Assembly (NCBI GenBank): GCA_017643395.1
Contig: JAEPNP010000008.1
Coordinates: forward strand, 51,237-115,236
From: Rhodothermales bacterium
GTDB taxonomy: Bacteria; Bacteroidota; Rhodothermia; Rhodothermales; UBA10348
Reading direction: 5' to 3'
Length of the DNA stretch: 64,000 nt
Each line of letters opens with the position of its first letter. Within the stretch, counting starts at the first letter, position 1. Below are positions 60,734-64,000 of this stretch, piece after piece. The position numbers were made by a program, and so were the translations under genes. Below the pieces are notes generated by a model. That model had not been told where the DNA came from. It did not search any database and was given only the letters and a program-made list of their open reading frames with translations.

Positions 60734-61837
60734 TCAGGCCGCGAGTTCAGCCCGCAGCGACCCTGGGTTGGGCGGCAGCGGCGGCTCGTCTGAGCCAGCA
60801 TTCGTCCACCCGCTCATGAGTACAGAGAAGGGTCGGAGTGCCTCCACGTTTTCGAAGACGATCTTGACCGTAGCCGTAAGCGGCACCGCGAGCACCATGC
60901 CCCAGAAGCCCCAAAGCCATCCCCAGAAGATCAGGGAGACCAGAATGAACAGCGGGCTCAGATTCAGACTGAACCCCATGACTCTTGGTTCAATGATGTT
61001 GCCCAGCGTAGCCTGTGTCGCAACAAGGATGATCATCAGCACGAGCGTGGTCGCTACCGAGTCGAACTGCAGCAGGCTCAACAGGACGGGACAAAGCACC
61101 GCGACGAGGGAGCCGAAGCTGGGGATGTAGTTCAGGACGAAGGCCAGAAATGCCCAGACCAGGGGAAAGTCGACCCCAAAGCTCGCTGTGATGATACCGG
61201 TGAGCAGACCCGTCGCCATACTGACCAGAGTCTTGGCAACCAGGTAGCGCCGGACCTGGGCGTCCACGTTGGAAACAACAACTGCGATGCGCTCGGCGTG
61301 GGCCGGCGGGAACGCCACGCGCACCTTTTCTGCCAGATCTCCGCTGCCGGCCAGAATGAACATCATGAAGAGCATCACCAGGAAGGTGGTGCCCAGAAAC
61401 GTGATGAACGTGCCGATACCCGTCGAGACCACCGATGTCACCGATGAAAGTGACACGGCTCGGCTCCATCCCACATCGGCCTCTTCAATGTTGAATTGTG
61501 CTGCCTGGGCCGCCACAAAGGCCTCAACACCGTCCAGATAGGCCACTATGCGGCCTTCGTAGTCGGGAATCTGCTGGACCAGTGCGCCAATTGAGGCAGA
61601 CAGAAACCAGCCCAACAGGAACAGGACCAGGAAGAAAGCGATCAAAACCCCCAGCAACGACAGCGCTGTCGGGAATCTGCGGGCCTTCAGATTCAGCACT
61701 ACGGGCTTGAAGATCACCGACAACAGCATCGCCAGCACGAAGGGCATGAGCACTACACGCAGCTGCATCAGCGTCACGCCCACTACGAACATGGCGATGA
61801 TGCCCAGAAAGACGCTGGTCAGATTGTAGTTGCTCAT
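60734..61837 (-). CDS. AI-2E/PerM family membrane transporter
   Basis: 367 residues with about eight predicted membrane helices. Family motifs: MLLSVIFKPVVLNLKARRFPTALSLLGVL near the start, a soluble helical hairpin in the middle, VWAFLAFVLNYIPSFGSLVAVL, and NIIEPRVMGFSLNLSPLFILVSLIFWGWLWGFWGMVLAVPLTATVKI at the end (given here in reading order). The family includes the TqsA AI-2 exporter and sodium/proton antiporters; substrate is not predictable. It faces hutF convergently across 109 bases that show only a small hairpin. Confidence 0.88.
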   Translation of the reverse strand: MSNYNLTSVFLGIIAMFVVGVTLMQLRVVLMPFVLAMLLSVIFKPVVLNLKARRFPTALSLLGVLIAFFLVLFLLGWFLSASIGALVQQIPDYEGRIVAYLDGVEAFVAAQAAQFNIEEADVGWSRAVSLSSVTSVVSTGIGTFITFLGTTFLVMLFMMFILAGSGDLAEKVRVAFPPAHAERIAVVVSNVDAQVRRYLVAKTLVSMATGLLTGIITASFGVDFPLVWAFLAFVLNYIPSFGSLVAVLCPVLLSLLQFDSVATTLVLMIILVATQATLGNIIEPRVMGFSLNLSPLFILVSLIFWGWLWGFWGMVLAVPLTATVKIVFENVEALRPFSVLMSGWTNAGSDEPPLPPNPGSLRAELAA

Positions 61838-61894
61838 TGTCAGGTTTCCCGGCCGGGATTCGGGCCCCGGTAGTACGCCAACCTCGTTGTATTG

Positions 61895-63637
61895 ATGCGC
61901 ACCCTGTTTCTCCTGTTGTTAACAATATTCGTTCCCACCTGGGAGGCGGACCCGGACGATTACCCGAAAGACTACTTCCGCTCCCCGCTCGGAATTCCGA
62001 TTTCACTCTCCGGCAATTTCGCTGAGATGAGGTCGAATCACTTCCATGCGGGTCTGGATATCCGCACCAACGCGCAGGTGGGTTATCGCGTCTACGCCGC
62101 AGCCGAAGGCACGCTGGTGCGCGTCGCGGTCCAGGGCGGCGGCTATGGCCACGCGCTGTACCTGCAGCATCCGAACGGCTACCAGACGGTCTATGCGCAC
62201 CTGGACCGCTTCGAGGAGCCCATCGCCTCCTGGGTCCGGGAACGACAGTACGCCGAACAGTCCTTTTCCGTCAATCTCTTTCCGCGCGCCGGCCAGTTTC
62301 GCTTCAACAAGGGCGACGTGATTGGGTATTCGGGCAACACGGGATCTTCCGGCGGTCCGCACCTGCACTTCGAAATCCGTGATGCCGCGACATCGGAGCC
62401 GCTGAATCCCCTGTTCTTCGGACTTCCGGTCGAGGATACCACCCGACCACGAGCCTTCCGGGTGAAGGTCTACCCGTCCGAGCCCACCGCGGGGGCCGCC
62501 ATCGTGTCCGCATCGGGAGACACCCTGGCCACGGCGCGTCGCGACAGGCCGGCGTCGATGACGGTCACGGAGACCGAGCCAGGCCTGTACGAGCTGGACC
62601 GAGGGGCGCACATCGTGGCTGACGGCAGGGTCGCCTTCGGCATCCAGACCCATGATTATCACGACCGGTCGCGCATGCGGCTTGGATTGTACACGATTAC
62701 GCTCACGGCCGGTCAGCGGGAGATCTTCCACTCGGCCATGGAGCGCATCAACTTCTCCGACCAGCGCTACATCAACGCCCATCTCGACTACGCCGAGCGC
62801 CGGCAGAACAGCCGGTGGCTGCAGCGCTCACACATCCTGCCCGGCAACCGGCTGAATCTCTACCGGACTGAAAGGAACGGCTTCATCGACGTGCGTCCCG
62901 GAGATCGGCTGCCGATGCGCTATGACCTGGTCGATGCCCACGGAAACAACGCCGTGGTCACGTTCGACGTGAGAGGCGCTCGCCTGCCGGATCCGCCCCC
63001 CCCTCAGCGGGAGGGTTTCCTGGCCAATCGGAATCGGGCAGAGACGATTGTGCAGCCCGGCCTGATCGTGCGCATCCCGAGGGGTGCGCTCTATGAAGAC
63101 ACGGAATTGCTGTATTCGCGCGGTGAAGGTCCCAATGGATCCTTTTCGGCTCGGCACAATCTGCATCGCGGCTCCACCCCGCTGCATCGATCCATTACCG
63201 TGTCCGTGGAAGCCCAGGACCTCCCCGAGGGCCTGCACGACAAGGCTCTCCTGGCACGGGTGTCCGGGGATCGCCTGATCTCAGCCGGAGGCTCCTACCA
63301 TGCCGGCTATGTCACCACCCAGACGCGCGCATTCGGCTCCTTTGTGATAACCGCCGACACGGAAGATCCGGTGATTGAGCCCCTCAACATTCGTGACGGA
63401 GCCGATATGTCTCGCCAATCCGCCATCCGCATCCGCATCCGGGACGGCTTGAGCGGTATTGCGTCCTACCAGGGCCGTGTCAACGGGCAGTGGGTGCTCT
63501 TCGAGCACGATCCCAAGCGTTCGCTGATCTACTACACCTTCGATGATCGTGTCGGTCCGGGCAGCCACGAGCTGAGCCTGTACGTGGAAGACGGCAAGGG
63601 CAACGCCAGTCGATATTCCGCGCAGTTCACGCGCTGA
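61895..63637 (+). CDS. Exported M23 metalloendopeptidase (LytM-type)
   Basis: 580 residues from ATG 61895 (MRTLFLLLLTIFVPTW, a short signal peptide; TTG 61892 also possible). The M23 zinc site is formed by His and Asp in NHFHAGLDIRT near residue 50 and by HLHFEIRD near residue 150. The domain is thus at the N-terminus, after SPLGIPISLSGNFAEMRS. The remaining ~400 residues are beta-rich and unassigned, ending with LYVEDGKGNASRYSAQF, an Ig-like appearance. It is expected to cut peptide cross-links in peptidoglycan. The C-terminal region may bind the wall or partner proteins; this arrangement is common in Bacteroidota. Confidence 0.87.
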   Translation: MRTLFLLLLTIFVPTWEADPDDYPKDYFRSPLGIPISLSGNFAEMRSNHFHAGLDIRTNAQVGYRVYAAAEGTLVRVAVQGGGYGHALYLQHPNGYQTVYAHLDRFEEPIASWVRERQYAEQSFSVNLFPRAGQFRFNKGDVIGYSGNTGSSGGPHLHFEIRDAATSEPLNPLFFGLPVEDTTRPRAFRVKVYPSEPTAGAAIVSASGDTLATARRDRPASMTVTETEPGLYELDRGAHIVADGRVAFGIQTHDYHDRSRMRLGLYTITLTAGQREIFHSAMERINFSDQRYINAHLDYAERRQNSRWLQRSHILPGNRLNLYRTERNGFIDVRPGDRLPMRYDLVDAHGNNAVVTFDVRGARLPDPPPPQREGFLANRNRAETIVQPGLIVRIPRGALYEDTELLYSRGEGPNGSFSARHNLHRGSTPLHRSITVSVEAQDLPEGLHDKALLARVSGDRLISAGGSYHAGYVTTQTRAFGSFVITADTEDPVIEPLNIRDGADMSRQSAIRIRIRDGLSGIASYQGRVNGQWVLFEHDPKRSLIYYTFDDRVGPGSHELSLYVEDGKGNASRYSAQFTR

Positions 63638-63647
63638 TTGCGGGGAG

Positions 63648-63854
63648 CCGGGGCGCTGGAAGCGGCTGCGCGGTCCGGGGCGCTGGGCGCGGCGCTGGGC
63701 GGTCCGGGGCGCTGGGGCGCGGCTGCGCGGTGCGGGGCGCTGGGCGGTCTGGGGCGCTGGGCGGTCCGGGGCGCTAGGGCGCGGCTGCGCGGTGCGGGGC
63801 GCGGCTGCGCGGTCTGGGGCGCTGGGCGCGGCTGGGCGGTCCGGGGCGCTAGGG
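63648..63854. repeat. Degenerate GC-rich tandem repeat
   Basis: Eight copies of the core GGGGCGCT, plus one GGGGCGCG variant, recur over ~200 bases. They are linked by GGGCGGT or by GCGGCTGCGCGGT, so units are about 17 or 28 bp and are mixed. Reading frames on both strands through it are low-complexity Gly/Ala/Arg or Pro/Ala/Arg and I do not call them genes. The rest of the window (63855-64000) has no recognisable feature apart from a weak inverted repeat GCAACCC/GGGTTGC. Confidence 0.7.
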
Positions 63855-64000
63855 TCGCCGCGGGCGAATCCGTTTTCTCCGTCTCCGGCCGGGGGTCGTG
63901 GTGGGTCGAACTCGGGCCGGCACGAGACTGCAACCCTTTTTGTGTAATTGCTCTCTGAGCGGGTTGCTGCATTAGATCCGGAAGCCCCAGTTGTCGGGGA

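Noticed and set aside
63930..63967. GCAACCC...GGGTTGC inverted repeat near the window end
   Set aside because: Seven-base arms with a 24-base spacer; expected by chance in this composition.
63532..63972. Pro/Ala-rich frame on the minus strand and Gly/Ala frame on the plus strand through the tandem repeat
   Set aside because: They simply translate the repeat, and one overlaps the M23 gene antisense.

Overview
The window is a dense, GC-rich bacterial chromosome segment with about 60 protein genes, no rRNA, tRNA or CRISPR that I can see, and short intergenic gaps. It looks like a Bacteroidota-type organism, probably of the Rhodothermales lineage. Most starts lack a Shine-Dalgarno sequence, several starts are GTG or TTG, and two promoter candidates resemble the Bacteroidota consensus TTG-N21-TAnnTTTG. 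The gene complement fits too: separate MutA and MutB, an OprP-like porin, a run of three parvulins, and the order rimP-nusA-infB-rbfA-truB-ribF-rpsO-pnp-M16. The lineage is an inference from these traits; no marker search was possible.

Layout. 1-3070: HEAT-repeat proteins, a CBS protein, a thioredoxin-like protein and a TerB-like protein. 3071-3769: a gene-free, hairpin-rich GC block ending in a dif-like 28-bp inverted repeat just before a Xer-type recombinase. 4871-6119: rhodanese and miaA. 6097-17378 (minus strand): a long run with M16 protease, an epimerase, scpA, scpB, a pseudouridine synthase, guaB, an M24 peptidase, a nitroreductase, a glycosyltransferase, an RsbW-like kinase and a mannosyltransferase-methyltransferase fusion. 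17544-26960 (minus): the translation/RNA operon rimP to pnp, preceded by a promoter and a leader terminator. 27233-31552 (minus): nadB, prfB with its programmed frameshift, a small membrane protein and an aminotransferase.

31644-39832 is a phosphate island. A Na/Pi cotransporter diverges from an OprP-like porin, pstS, phoU, pstC, pstA, pstB1 and pstB2. The divergent gap holds five head-to-tail 11-bp repeats of TAACA type (a Pho box). PhoU carries an extra C-terminal domain resembling a low-molecular-weight phosphatase without its catalytic Cys. The two PstB ATPases have complementary defects: PstB1 keeps LSGGQ but lacks the Q-loop Gln and switch His, whereas PstB2 keeps those but has LSLEE instead of LSGGQ. 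Together they predict an asymmetric heterodimeric phosphate importer, which I regard as the most novel system in the window.

39823-52677: a 2-phosphoglycerate-kinase-like ATPase, an imine/amino-acid redox pair, rpsA and cmk, a TrmH-type methylase, methylmalonyl-CoA mutase (mutA, mutB) with its meaB chaperone, and gltX. 52759-58305: an ECF sigma factor and anti-sigma factor diverging from three periplasmic parvulins, with matching ECF-type promoter motifs on both sides of the gap. 58307-63637: moxR, hutF, an AI-2E family permease and an M23 endopeptidase. The window ends in a degenerate GC-rich tandem repeat.
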